Below, piece after piece: positions 48,901 to 62,480 of a stretch of DNA of 64,000 nt (positions within the stretch are counted from its first letter, which is position 1; every line of letters starts with the position of its first letter). The stretch comes from Epinephelus fuscoguttatus (lineage: Eukaryota > Chordata > Actinopteri > Perciformes > Serranidae): NCBI RefSeq assembly GCF_011397635.1, contig NC_064757.1, positions 35,191,839 to 35,255,838 on the forward strand, given 5' to 3'. The position numbers and the translations under genes are program-made. The notes under the pieces are model-generated. The model was not told the DNA's origin. It saw nothing but the letters and a program-made list of their open reading frames with translations, and did no database searches.

Positions 48901-51900
48901 CAGAGAGGACATCTGGCTCAACATGTGGCCGAAATGAGGACACAAATGTGGCAACAGCGAAGTGTGTCAGAGTTCAACAAAGTTCGACTTACGGGAAGCC
49001 TTGGACTCTTTTCAGGATGATATTGAGCTGAGCTCTCTTGCAGGCACGAATGGGCACTCCTGTAGTCTAAAACACGGAAATTAAAATATGTTACTTTTAC
49101 AGCTAAGAAACTTTTTCTCTTTTGCTAGTTTCTTACAATATTTAATTCTGTTTGTTAAAAAAAATATAGTTTTTTAAAAATAACTTAAGTTGACCAAAAA
49201 ACATATGAAGGACCTTCAGTGCAAACAAAAACAAACAGAGCTATCACTATAAATCAAAACACCTTTCGTAATTTAGATAAAGACAGTCATAAACCAACAG
49301 ATCACGGTTCAACCCAGATTTCTCCACATGGCTCTAATCTGTCGGTATATTAAGTATCAGTTGTACCGGTTGCAGGTCGAGGTACGTCTCGTGTTCCTCC
49401 TTGTTGGGGTTGAGCCCATCAACGGCGTTGATGTACTTAGGGTCTGCTTGGTAAAAGTGGGGGAAAGACACCACGATGGGAGCACCTAGAAGGAAAAAAT
49501 GAGGCAAACATGAGTGTTTGTATCCTCAGATGACTCTAAATAACAAGGGCTGTAAAAAAGATTAAAGACACGTGAGATAAGATTAAAGGTACTTTGTAGG
49601 GGAGTGGATGTACAGGTACAAAGAGGTGACATTTTAAAGGGCAACCCTGAATGCCTGACCCCTTCAGTGAGGGGATCTAGTGGCTCTGTTATGTTGTGGG
49701 GGTCATTTTGCTGGCATGGTTTAGGTACACTTTTCCCCTTAGAGAGAAGGATCAATACAAATCAATACAAAGGCCCAATCCTATTTCTTATTCTTACCCC
49801 TACCCTTCTTTTTCAAGTGTCCCTTTGCCCCTAGGAACAGAGTTACAAGTGTTGTGGTTGAAATATTTGACTATGAAATGGGACAACCCTTTCAGACTAT
49901 GATACATCATCTGGATCATCATCGTCACTGATGGCATAAGTGTATACAGAAGCGACCATGGCAATCATTTTATTACCACAATGACAGGACTTTGTTCACA
50001 ACTTAAGTTTTACGGCAACAATCAGATCAAAAAAGTCTTCAAATAAAAAAGAACACCATGCACCTACATACCCTGCCAGTCTGTACTGATATTAGAGGAA
50101 CAGTAACAAGTGCAGCAACTTCACTGCTGGACTTCAGCGCTCTGCACCACCATCATGAAAACACTGAATAAGAGTAAATGTGTTTTGGAGGATTGATCTT
50201 CATCCCTCCAGTGGTTTAGATTTGTATATTCAATGCCAAGACACACTGAAGCTGTTCTGGCAGCACAACACCTCACTAACACTTTTATTTATTTATACCA
50301 TCTGTAAATCTTTAACTGATAAAGGGCAGCAGATAGTGAGATTGAGTTAGGGTTTGATAATCGAGTAGCTTACACAGTAAAAACAAGTGTTCCTGCAGCA
50401 GTAAACATCTTCTTTTTATCTTTCCTTTTCATCATTTATCTTTTTCATCCTTTATTTATTCACTTAACAGCTCAATTGTACTTTCTTTAAAGTTATATTT
50501 CCACATACAAAAGGTCTAAATGCTGTTTTGAAGCCACTTAAAGGAATAAATAACCTGGTGAAGAAATGCTGACACTTTTATCTATTTGTTATTTTGTGGC
50601 ATTAAAGTAGCCACATTTAAATATGCTTAGATAAAAAAGGGGCTATAAGCAACATCATTGGTTTTTGTTTTTTTGGCACGAAACTGCTGCAGCAGATGTT
50701 TTTACACAGAAATCTAAAAATTGTTCCATTTATGTACGCTGTGAGAGACCATATGGAAAAGACACTGAGATGACTTCATTTTTTAACCACATGCAGTTTC
50801 AAAATGAAACCACTTTGCACATGACATGACAACAGGGCTTGATCGTGATTGGCTCCCATAGAAGCACCACAAAAATCACTCCAATCAGGCGCGTTTGCCT
50901 CATATGAATCAGAGAAGCGGAGACAGACAACCAATCAGGTTATAGCTACATCATGCATATACTTATGTGTTTCCTCCCACTGTGACTGTACCTTGGAACA
51001 AAAAATACTAATCTTAAAAAAAACTGCCTGTAAATCAATCCAACAGCAGTGTAGTACAGTTACAGTGGCATATCTGCAGTGATACTACACTGTCCTCATG
51101 TGTCAGCCCTTATCAGAGCAATCACACTCCGCTCAATGACCACCATAAAATACTTCAATAGCCTCCACACACAGACAGCACAGTTAATCATTGAACCGTG
51201 TATTGAGTAAAAATCTGGCGTGCTCAAACAGTTGGGAATGTCAGATACCAGGCAGGGGGACGAGGCTCATGACTGAAAGGACATTTTTTGGGGGTAGAAA
51301 CAGGAGGGGGGAACTGGGTAACTGGGTCAGACTCTCTGGCAACCGGGGGAGGGAAAACAGGGCAGTGCCTTACCTTCTCGACAAACGCTGACTTTAAGCA
51401 CGCCGGTGCCGAGACAGTCTCCAGCTGGCACACAGAAGCCCGCATTTGTGGGGTTGTCTTTGGGGCTCATGAGGACGTCATTTGGGGGTGCAAATCGGTA
51501 CGCCTGGATGCCTTTCACCTCCACGTCTTCCACGTAGGCTAGATGGATAGACCTACGGAAACGAAACAGTGACTACTTTAGGGAATCATAAAGTAAGGAC
51601 CACACTTTTTTGTCAAGAAGTGTAAATGAAGAACCATGATGAAGATGAAAACAGCCGTCATCTTTTTCTTCAGACCCAGATACATCAAACCGATATCAAA
51701 GAACTAGTGGAGACAAAGTTTTTGTTGCCTTCCATCACTTGTGTCTTGGCCAAAATGTTGCACTTGAACACACCACAAAAAAGACTACAGCCACCAGCAT
51801 TCTGCGCATTTGCAGAGGAAATAACTCCCCATAGCAGCAAGATGTGGTAGTTTGTATTTGTCATTCAAAAAGGGAAACCATAATACAGACAGGATGAATT

Positions 51901-54900
51901 CGAGATGTTATTTAGCCAGTTAGCACATTAACATAACCGGTATGAGCTTGTTTCCATTCAAGAGCTTAACAGCTAAAAAATAATATTATCTACTATGACA
52001 AGTTTGTTTCGATCTCTTGCCCTCTTGAGTTTAGCCGTCTTCTGGTTGTCTTCTCGTGCACTAGGCTGAACTGTCGGACGGATTTCTCTCACTGATTGGC
52101 TCCAATGCTGATTAAACATTTAATAGTCGACAAGGGCGACAAGGGCCGACAAAGGCCGACTAGTGCCAACGGTATGGGACACAGCAAAAACTATGGTGAT
52201 AGACCGCCATCAATGGCCCAACACTGACAAACAGCCGACCTTTTGCTTGGTGCGTTAGGGCCCTGATAGAATCAGGCAGCAGTTGACAGCAGACAGAAAA
52301 CACCTGGATGGCATGGGATCAACAGAATTGCAGGACGGTAAAATGGAACATGCATGACAATATGTTGTGATGGTGATAAAATACTGTTTACAAAGAACGG
52401 CATAAAATATAGCAAAATAATTTTGTATTTTTATGTAATTATTCTCGTGATGTCCAGTAACTGTCAAGATTGTGCGCATTTTCTCCTTGTGTGAGGGAGC
52501 TACGTAACATTTGGATGTAGATTCAGGAAGTTAAGATATTTTAACTCAGCAGCATTACAGCTGCTGACACACTTCATTGACCGCTCCTAATTTTAACACC
52601 CTGCTCTTGTCTGCTAAAATGATATCCAGTTTGCCGGCTAAGTGATCACAACACTATTCTTTAATCTGTTTGCCAGTTACAGTTATAAAAGTAAATAAGA
52701 GTCATAACGACTTCCTGTAAAATCATTGTTTAAAGCCACCCAAGTATGTCCAAGGCATGCTCTTGACTTCCCGTGCATGTGTTTGAGTTCAATGACAGCC
52801 TTATCTCAAGTTGTAATATCCACAACTTGAGTCCTTATCAGCACATTGTGTATGGCTCAGCTGCAATTTCCTAACTTAACGTCACAGGGAGTTCTGGTCC
52901 TCACCCTGCCGGGATACTTTGGCTGTAAACAAATGTGATACCACACAAGTAACATGTGCATACCTGCAGAGATCAGCAGCAAAGATGTAGAGAAGCTCAT
53001 TCCTGTTAATCAGAGGGTGGAAGACTGCGCCGTCCGTTCCATTGATCATGTTGCTCTGATTGGAAGACCACCACGACATCTTGCTATTAATAAAACAGAA
53101 AACAGGTGGTTTTAGTGTTGGGTTAGCTGTTCCAAAGACTGAATTCTCTTTTACTTTACTGTTTGAGGTTGAAATGGGTGTAAATTTATCCAATGTTTTT
53201 ACCCCCCCGCCCCAAAAAAAGAAGAATAGATTCAGCCCAAAGTCAAAAAATGAGGACAGTATGTGCAGCAGAACTTTGTTTCTTCCTTCAAACCACATTT
53301 ATCATCTTAGGACATCACAGATTCATCTTTTGACCCTCTGGAATATAAAATCACACACAGAGACCACTTTCCTGCAGAATGAGTACTTTTACTTTTTATT
53401 CTTTAAATGGAAAATTCGCCCCCTTTTATACAGATGTCCAATCAGTGTTGATGGCAAATGTAGTAAATTGAATCAATAAATTCCTCAGTGTGTGCTACCT
53501 TTACTGAGAAAGCAGAGTTTCCCTGCTCGCAGAGCCATGCCAGCAGTATCTACATGTACCAGAATGTGTTGTGTGCAAGCCTTGACCTCCCTTTGCTGCA
53601 TTCTTACAAGCGTATACTCGACTTTGAATAAATATGGTTGAATATCTGAGTCAGCCAACACACTGTAAAATGTATCCTCTGCAGTCGTATTTTGGGGTGC
53701 CATTTTTGCTGTAGCTAGTTTGCAATACAAGAGCAGAGAACAAGAAGCTCTGTTTTTAAACTGCATTCGTAGCACGACTCATGGCTACACAGAGGCGATA
53801 TCCAGCCTGTAGTTCTTCCTGCATCCAACTACATCACTGTCACGTCAGATGACAGCACCAGGTGCAGGAAGAAAATCAGATTTGCAGCTGCAAACTCAGC
53901 TTTCTCTGTCAATATAACACGCACTGAAGAATTTGTTACTTCAATCAACTACATCTACCATCAACTACTGGACATCCATGTAAAAGGTGGCGAATTTCCC
54001 CTCGGGGATCAATAAAGTATTTCTGATTTTCCCTTTAAGTATACATGTTGCTGCCAGTAATAAAGGATTAAATTTAAATACAAGACTTTTACTTGTTACG
54101 GAGTGTTTTTACGCCATTGTATCACTTCTTTTATTTAACTGGAGGCTCTGAATACTCCTCCACTACTAAACTCTGTCGTTATATGCTGGTTACAAAGTAC
54201 AAAGTCACGTCGGGTATCCAAACATTCATTTTGCAATCATGTTCTACATAAAGCCAGGGGAGCAAAAGCTTTCTCCTTTGGACTTCACAGTGCAGGTTGT
54301 GTAACTATTGTAGGTGAATGTGAATATCATGACTGACAGGAAGCAGAAGCCATGTGCTGACAAGAAGGAGCGTTTCCCATCTCTAAGGAAAGCCGGAAAA
54401 GGGGAACAAAAAGTTGCCTGATTTGAGTCTTTACCTCAGGCCATTCCACGTGTCGATCTTGCCGTAATCCAAGTAGTTCTCCTCACCAGTGTGGAACACA
54501 AACTCTCCTTCATGAGTGCCATTTTTCTGCGGAAAACAAGACGGTGTTCAGAGAAAGCTGCTGTGACGGAGAACTGCTCAGGATGCAGCTGAGACAGTGT
54601 TTATGTCTGTTGACAAAGGGCAATGGGTATTGTGAAAGAAAAACTGCTTTGTGTTCGTCATTAGTATGGCCCTTAGTGTTTTCTCTCACCAGACTCTGAC
54701 ACAGTAAGGCATTAGTCATCGACAGAAGAACACAAAAACCTAGAGAGCATGCTTTACATGTAGGCCTGCAACTATTTATTATTTTCATTGCAGATTAAAC
54801 TGCCAATTATTGTCTAGAATACTCAATTGATGATTTTGTCTATAAAATGCCAATTTTCTACTTCTATTTTTTTCATTTACATGTCTTCACATTGCTAATT

Positions 54901-57900
54901 TTGTCCGAACAACAGTCCAAATCACACAGATACTCAGTTTAATATCGTATATGACAAAGAGCGGCATCCGACTCTCACATTTAGGAGGCTGTAAACGGTG
55001 AATCTTTGCTTGAAAACTACTGAAACAATTAGTGTACTTTCTACTGATCAATTAAATAATAGCTCTATATTTTTAAAAAAAAATGTAGCACTTAGGATCA
55101 CAAGGCTGCTGTTGTCATGGCCTGTACCAAGTTGCAGACGTTGCTCTATAAACAGGAAGTACAAGCATCTTCCATCAGCATGTGGCCAATCTCACTTCTC
55201 CTGCCACAGGCCTGTCTGTTTTTTTTAGTAACCCCTGACAACTAACACGCAACAAGCCTTGTCAAGGTTTTTGCACTACAGTAACGCCAAGCGTGACTCT
55301 AAACATATCGTCAGGAAGGGGAGTAAATCTTTTTCTTGCCACCACACTCACCTTCCACATCAGCCCAAAATATTCGTCCACTTCAGGCTTCATGCTGTGG
55401 ACCTTCGTGAGAAGAGGGTCTTTGAAGCCCCACAGGACCTCGTGGACAGTGCGGGTCATGAACATATCAACGCCCAGGCTGTTGATGTACATGGAAACAA
55501 ATGTTCGCAGAAAGAAGGAGTAGGAGTTCAGCTCGTTCATGATCGCCTGAGGATAAAAAAAAAACAGAGAATGGAAAGATTGGATTGGGTTCTGTTGGCA
55601 AAACTTAATGTCTTCTTGGTGGGAAAATCTCATGCTAAATGCTGCATTTAAGTTCACTTGTCTTGTTTGTCTTGGTCCAATATGACTGAAGTTTGTATGT
55701 TCAATATGTCAAAGTGTCACAATAAAACTAAGAGGACAATGGGTTGGAATGTGTTTGGGGAATCATAAAAAAACACATGCCAATCACATGACTCAAACAT
55801 ACATCTAAGAGACATGATTACTGGATGCTGCGGGTCATAATAGCTGACATTATCCTGTCCAGACACAATGTCTTACCACAAACGGGATGTTGACGGTCCT
55901 GATGATGTCGACCTCGGGGTCACCGGCTGACTTCTCAGGCACAAACACAAAAGTTTTAGGGTTGAGGGCATAAAGCTTGGTGCCGTTCTCCAGGAAAGTT
56001 ACATTCTCCCGCGGCCTGTATTCCCTGTTGTGGAAACGACAGTTGGTCCAGATGTCGTTTGTTATGATTTCACACAGCACTAACAAAATGATGCCAAAAG
56101 AACCAGATGCAAGATGTCATTCCTTAAACATGGATCTGGCCCAGAAAACCAGAAGGCCCAACCCTAAATGAACCTGCATAAGTTTCTGTCCAGTTTTGGG
56201 CACAAGCCTGATTAAAAACCCAAATTTCCACTGTTAAAAAAACAACAACAGACATTTGTGACACAGGGGCAATCTAGGAATATACCATTTAGTTCGGAGC
56301 AGAACTGTCGTGGCAGAACGTACTCTGGAGATGAGAAGGTGAAACTTAACTATTTCATACAAAAATAGAGCACTGTAACACTGTGAAATTGGTGAGAACC
56401 CACTCAAACCTGGGGGAATGATGAGAAATTACGGCCTTGGCCAGGTCAGGCCCAATTGGGTTTGGACAGAGAATCAAAGCTCTAAACTCTTTGGGTCTTG
56501 ATATTAAACTTACCTGTAAGTATAGGGTCCAATCTGTTTAACAGCTGCTTTCCCACCCATCATGAATTCTTCTGCATTCGTCACATTGAAGAAGTAATAC
56601 TCCATATAAACAGGAGGAGGTGGATTCTTCCACGATTCAAACACTTGGCTCTTCTCTGTCAAAGTGATTTCCTATCAACAAAGAGCAAAAACAATACACA
56701 TTCAGATTAAGACAAACAGCAGCAGAGATCCTTACTGAGTTTCGAGAGCTTTGCCACTCAGATTTTACACTTTGGTGGTTTTATTCGCATTTGGCCACTT
56801 TCAGGGCTCTTCACTGTTCTGAACGAGTGCCATCTGAGAGCACACATGGCACTTTTCTGCAAGGAGCTGGTGCCGAGCCAAATAACTCTGAAATCCAGAG
56901 GGAAGCAGAGAAAAGTCCTTCATAGCTGCGAAAAAAGAGTCAGGACAGGCAGAATTTTTAGCAAAACTGCACCCAGTCTCTGACCTCAGCAAGCTTGGGC
57001 AAGTCTGACTCTGGGCTACTACTCAGCCCACGCATCACAGCAACATGTTGCAATAATAATACATGACATTTCTGCAACATTAGCCGTCAAACGACATGTT
57101 GATTGTCAGATGAGTGTTTGTATCCTGACTACGCAAGGCAGAGAAACCACAAGAAATGTAGAGGGAGGCTTAACTCTGAGTGGTCCCACGCATGTTTTGA
57201 CTGTGATCATGTGGAGAAAAACAAGCCTGAAAGTTGAGGCCAGTAGCAGGTAGCCTTTTGTGACATAGCCATGTTGCCACATGTCTGAACATGTGTGCCG
57301 CAGACTATTTATCAGCTGTACAGGAAAACAGCACAACCTCAAGGCGACTTCCAATGTGTTAACTAGAAGTGTTTGTTACCGAGGGAAATAAACAAGCTTT
57401 TCCATCTTCAAGGTGTATTTTTAAACTTGGGAAAGGATAAGTGGCCCACTTCCTCCTGTGTCTTTTTCATGGAGAGTTCCTGAAAACCTTCCGTCCCCTG
57501 AGTACAGCAAGATGCACTTGAGAGAGGCTATACATTGTCTTCTGCAGTCAGTCGCTGTTGAGAAGCTGTAGTTTAAGGTGTGGCCAGCACTTCCTGTTTG
57601 GGTTTCAACTTCCGACCTTCAAAAGATGTTTTTTGGTCTATATAGAACGGTTTCTATGGTTTTGATGCATCATTTCTCCTTTGCTGCTTGCCATGTTAGA
57701 TTTTGAAAGGGTTGAACCAAAATATCTGCCCTGATAGTCTGATAAGGATTATGGAAAGGCTACAGTCACACGTAACTCACGTATATGTGATCATGAATTA
57801 TATCCTTTACCCTGGTACCCTTTGGACATTTAACAAAAAATATTTGACCAGTTAAGGGCTGCAACTTATGATTACTTCCATTATCAATGATTCTGACGGC

Positions 57901-60900
57901 CTCATGTCATTTTGCAGAAGTGGCCCCGGGACAAAGCAATGAGAGTATCTCTGCTGTCAAATGTTCAAATGTACTGAAAAATTCCCATCTCTATGTCTCA
58001 GAGCCCAAAATGACGTCTTCACACATCTTGTTTTGTTCAGTTAACGGGACAAAACCACAAGACATTCAGTTTACAATGATATAAAAACAGAAAAGCAGCA
58101 AATCCTCACACTGATGAGGAAAAGTGATCGATTAATTGACTAATCACTCCAGCTCTAAAGGGATTTGTTGTGCTCAGCACATTTATGAGCCTGTATTGTT
58201 CTCTGAATGTCTGTTTTTTGTTACTACAAATCAAGAATTGCAGATGTTGCATTGCACAATGTTAGATTCAACACAGGAAACTATCACAGTCAATTATCTG
58301 TTGGGTTGACGTCGCAGCTGCGTAACTACTTCCAAAAAAATGGACTTTGAGGTATTTAAGAAGTGGGAGTCCTCTGAGTCTTCAGGATCATTTACTCTGC
58401 TTCTTAATTAAAAGCTGTAGTGAAACCAGGTGATGCAACAGAGATGTATGCCTGTCATGAGCAGTCAGCAGCGCACTACATGATGTTATAGAACATCATA
58501 CTAAACCAGCAGAAATGACCTAATTTGCTCCCTTTTGAAAAACAGAATACAAACTGTCACTCTTGAAACAGGCGTTGGCCTCGTCTGGCATTTTCCCCCC
58601 GCAGTGTAAAGTGTGACTGTAGCCTGCATGAATCCCTGTGTTTGCCCACCTTGAACAAAGGTCTCTCAAAAGGCCTTCATCTGAGTTATATGGACATCAT
58701 TTATCTCTCTGAAACAAACCTTGATCTATCACACACATGAAAAACATGCGAGGGACAGAGTGGAAAGGTTTGTCGGTGTAATGAAAATACAGTGTTACTC
58801 ATTCACTGGTTGAGAGGCTGTATGAGATAGAGAGACTCAAGCTAAACAGAGTGAACTGGTCCTTAGTCAAACACCTTCAGGCACAGCTAAGGTGTGGCGT
58901 GACAAGATCCTGGTTTGAACGGCAGGTGACAAAAAACTTAATGCATAATAAAAACATAGAAAGTGGTGCATCATTGGCATATTGTGAGCTGAAACATGCT
59001 GTGTTGTACCAGCATTACGTTGTTCTTTAATGCTTTAAAGCTCAATCAGTCATAGTAGCTTGAAAAGTCTCCTCTCTCATACAGAGCTGGGAGGAGGAGT
59101 GGCACGAGTGGGTGTTTTCTTTTTTAGTTTCCTTGTCTTAGCAGAACAACTCGGGATAGGCTGCGGCTGGAAGAACAACAAGGCACAACGAGGGTGCACG
59201 CTCGCAGGCAGAAATCTTGCCCCCGAGGCCAAGAAGTCTGTCAAATTCCTCGCATGGCTGTATTGCTGCCTCCCTCCACACCCAGTTCAGCAGACATACA
59301 GAGTCTATGTCCTGGAGGTAGATCGTCCTACACAACTAGGCTGCATCATTATTACAGACAGCCACATTCAGACATCAGATTAGGTAGATTTGTGGAGTCA
59401 GTTCAGTATGTCCGGCCCAGACTGTGGCTAAAGAGGATTAGTAATGCTGTCATTTCATGTAATCGCCGGCCACATCAGAATTATGTCCCCCGTTGATGAA
59501 CTTTGACCAACTCTTTTAATTTGGGTCCCCTGGGACGCTGCCGTGTCTCAGAATGAGACACAAATGAGCCCCCGACCTAAATTTAACAGCAGGAGGGGGA
59601 AACTGTGTCAGAGAGGAGGCTGTTTGTGAGTCCCACACTTGGACAAATAGTGTGTCAAGCTTTTCGGCAGAGCTTTTTCTTTAAGTACGCAGGGCACTTT
59701 AATAAGAAGCGGAGAGATTTTAAAGTACAGAGTTTGCGCAGCGCATCCAACAGAGTGATTCATGTCAGTAAGAGGAATGTGAGGTATTTTGAAGGGAATA
59801 GAGCAGCAGCAGCATATCTGCAGGGTAGGATAGGGTGTCAGCTGCCACCACCCCATCACCCCTGCATGCCCTAACTTAAATGGGGCACCAGTCCACAGAA
59901 ATGTAGACACATCACTGCATGAGTCCAGCCACACTTCTATGTAATTTAAATCAAAACCAGTATCAGGAAATAATGTTTATCCAGATTCCAAAAGGTCAAT
60001 GAGCTCACTGAAATAAAACCTGTGTCTCGGTCAGAGATTAAGCTTTAAGTGATTTGTGAGCTGTGAAGAGTCAGAACAGAACAGTATTGCAATTTGATGA
60101 GAATATGTAGAGGATTCCTGATGCATTTGAAGGACTCACACTTTATATTCTCAAACATTTGCCCTTGAAATAGCTTTAATTCAACATTTGTCTGTGTTTT
60201 GGACACATAAGGGCAGCTTGTCTGGTTTATACAAGCTGCACTCTTGAGTATCAGTGAGGTGGATGCCTGCCATTCATGCTCCCCTCACCACATCATGTAA
60301 AACTTGCCACAGATCCACCACTGGAAGTCCCTGACTTGCCTGTCCACTCACCCAGGCTCCCTTCCCCCATTCCTCCAGACACGGGCACACCTCCCCCCTA
60401 ACAACTCACCGTGTCCCCACTGGCTGAGATGCCTACTACTACTACTCACTACTATTACTACTACTACTACTACTACTACTACTGGTAACCCTCCTCTGAT
60501 AGTCAACCGTCATGGAGTCAGTATATCAAGGATGGATCAACAGAAATGTGTCACCGGGTCATGCGCAAAGCGCTGGGCAGATTTATCTAAACGCTTCAGT
60601 ATGAGCATGCAGAGAGAACATATCGTGCTTTTTCCTCATTTCTCCAGGCTCCCTTTCATTCAGGAAAAATAAATTGAATCCTGTAATGACTCGTGATATG
60701 GTATAAACGCCAAAGGGATGTGACAGGAGATAGAAAATGCCATTAAAATGGGGTAAGGTCATGATGAACTCACCCCTGAGAGTCACACAATCATAATTCC
60801 CCTTTTGGGAGTTAAGGGGATTTCTACCTGCAGCCTGCAGCCTGCAGCGTAGCGTCTATTTCAGGGTCTTTGAGTAACGTTTAAAACATACATGCTGATT

Positions 60901-61371
60901 TGTCATCATGTCTTGGATAAAAAACCCGAAGCTGCACGTAATGGGACTTACACGCCGCACAACCTCGGATCATGCGGATTCATGATAGCGCTGAGCTGGA
61001 GCTGCACACTGCAGCAAAATATAATTTGCCACTTAGGTAAAGAGTTAAATTAAGACAATTAACACACTGGGTTATATCTGCATGTAGGCTACTGACCAGC
61101 AGTGAGGTGCTGAATGATAGACCTCTGCAGATGAAATGCTTTAACATTTAAAACCCCCTCAAGTGTGACAGACAGAGAAGTGTGAAAAGAAGGGAAACAT
61201 TTAAATAAAGACAATAGCTTTTTAAGAGAAGAGTAGATTCAAGCTCACCTTTTTTAACCGGCTGTGGATCATTGTTTGGAAGACTTGAGCCACGACCAGG
61301 GCGATCCCCACTATCAGGAGGTGAGCGCACACGATCCCGGTGGCGTAAATGGCACAGGATCTCCGAGTCAT
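45905..61371 (-). CDS. scarb2: Lysosome membrane protein 2 homologue (CD36 family), 514 aa, 12 coding exons
   Basis: Coding exons (minus): 61371-61249, 56671-56514, 56024-55877, 55546-55352, 54526-54435, 53083-52964, 51552-51374, 49485-49367, 49066-48993, 48870-48819, 48728-48576, 46036-45905 (1545 nt, all frames consistent). Topology is CD36-like: N-terminal membrane helix about 8-30, lumenal ectodomain, C-terminal helix about 445-465, short tail. N-glycosylation sequons are at N70, N101, N107, N210, N247, N253, N409 and N419. C278/C336 and C319/C325 match the LIMP-2 disulfide pattern, and 'NMINGTDG' and 'FPHFYQAD' are LIMP-2-like. LIMP-2 carries beta-glucocerebrosidase to lysosomes and binds lipids. 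The tail (466-514) lacks the LIMP-2 acidic-dileucine signal but has YTQV (479-482) and YIAM (503-506). Linkage to ppef2 supports scarb2 over scarb1 or cd36. Confidence 0.93.
46580..46990. repeat. Palindromic 'tagctagcttagct' family element
   Basis: The left part 'gaggacagctagcttagctt' and right part 'ctttcagctaagctaagcta' are inverted relatives, with 'gttagataaaaagattgaca' and 'gatctcaatctgcttgtcta' at the outer ends. It is non-coding and sits in the last scarb2 intron. Confidence 0.65.
47198..48215. mobile_element. Imperfect-TIR element (about 1 kb) with a decayed SANT/MADF-like segment
   Basis: The left end 'agagcctggttacacctagt' and right end 'ccaggtctaaacaggctcta' are imperfect inverted repeats; further in, 'cacaagtggacatg' pairs with 'tgtccacttgtgttc'. 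A short plus-strand frame at 47842-48045 has 'TCWFYDELDKMLRDHPS', resembling the Myb/SANT- or MADF-like accessory domain found in Harbinger-type elements. No nuclease domain is visible. The family assignment is tentative. Confidence 0.5.
54764..55040. repeat. 'gggctgcaacta' family repeat
   Basis: 'aggcctgcaactatttatta' at the left, 'acagtccaaatcacacagat' internally and 'ttgaaaactactgaaacaat' at the right. It lies in a scarb2 intron. Confidence 0.55.
57853..58160. repeat. 'gggctgcaacta' family repeat, near-complete
   Basis: The left end 'aagggctgcaacttatgatt' and right end 'gattaattgactaatcactc' plus 'cagctct' are inverted relatives, with 'atcttgttttgttcagttaa' inside. It lies in scarb2 intron 1. 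Confidence 0.65.
60433..60483. repeat. (ACT)n microsatellite
   Basis: About sixteen interrupted ACT units in scarb2 intron 1. Confidence 0.9.
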
Positions 61372-62480
61372 GATGCCGGGCGGATGTGTTGTCCTCTCGG
61401 GGCAGATAAAAAAACTTCACTGAAGTCGGTGATAACTTCCCAAGAAAAAAAAAATAAAGAATCAAACTAAAGATAGCGATGTTTGGGGATGGCGAGAGCT
61501 CGGATATCCGCCGTCTCCTGAGCAGCAGCTGGGCTTCAAAGTTCTCTGATCACCGCCCGGTGGTAGTGTGGTGGTGTTCCCGGTGTGGCTGCGGGTAGAA
61601 AAAATACAAAAAATATTGGCACTTTTCATCAACAAAAATGAACTCTTAAAGAAAGAGGGAGAACTGAGCTGCTCGGAGGCGGTGGTGAAATGAAACAGCA
61701 GCTCTCAGCACATCGCAGAAGAAGAGCTGTCCACCTCCTCCCCTTCCTCTACGCATTAATGAAGCCGGTCAGGCGAAAAGCGTCGTTTTGGGGAGGCTGC
61801 ATGGGCGGTGGGTGTGTGTAAGACAGAAATAATGAAGGGCAGTGATGGTGCTTTGCTTACATGGCTGATGTCACCCTTTAAGAAAATACAAATCAACTAA
61901 AAAACACAACTTTCTTTCATGTTTATTTGTCTATTTATTTGCTTTTAAGTAACTCGAGGGCGTGTTTTTTAATGCCTCACATGTGTGGTCGTGCTTTAAA
62001 TTACTGGCATGTATGAGCAAGAGGATTATGAATGAATTAGCGGCAGCATGCTCCCTAGCATGGTAGTATGTCACCTGGCGACTCTTTAATGAGCTTACCG
62101 GGAGTGTTTGTGCACATGTTTAGGGAAACTTACTTAAAATGGCGCTTTAAAATACACATATGTTATCCCGTTGTCTTCCACTAACTACACCCACAGTCAA
62201 AGCGAAGATTGAGAGATCCGTTACCTTTTATAAGAGATCCGCTCCCTCGCCTCATCGTGTCTCCTTAAATAAGCTCAGCGTGGACATGAATAATATTCCA
62301 TTCAACTGACCAACGATCGTTGACGCGAGCCCTTTGTTCGAGCTCCCATTGGCTACTGGCCTCCCGGACCACCGTCTCGAGACCACCCCTCTGCGCGCTG
62401 ATTGGCCAGACGCTGGTGAGTGTGATGCTGAATTTGATCGACTGATTTCGGGGCGGGGCTCTTATAAAGGGGGAACAGAC
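61372..62480. promoter_or_regulatory. CpG-rich scarb2 5' region with a possible plus-strand promoter
   Basis: CpG density rises here compared with the rest of the window, as expected for a housekeeping promoter. About 1 kb upstream of the scarb2 ATG, a plus-strand series reads ATTGG (62401-62405), GC box GGGGCGGGGC (62450-62459) and TATAAA (62463-62468). Two further CCAAT/ATTGG motifs lie near 62347. This could be the core promoter of a divergent transcript or part of the scarb2 regulatory region. Confidence 0.5.

Noticed and set aside
48823..49031. Short plus-strand frames near scarb2 exons 9-10
   Set aside because: Antisense to real exons and mostly intronic.
53060..53479. 139-codon plus-strand frame
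   Set aside because: It overlaps scarb2 exon 6 in antisense and runs into intronic low-complexity sequence.
55259..55651. 130-codon plus-strand frame
   Set aside because: It is the antisense shadow of scarb2 coding exon 4 (55352-55546).
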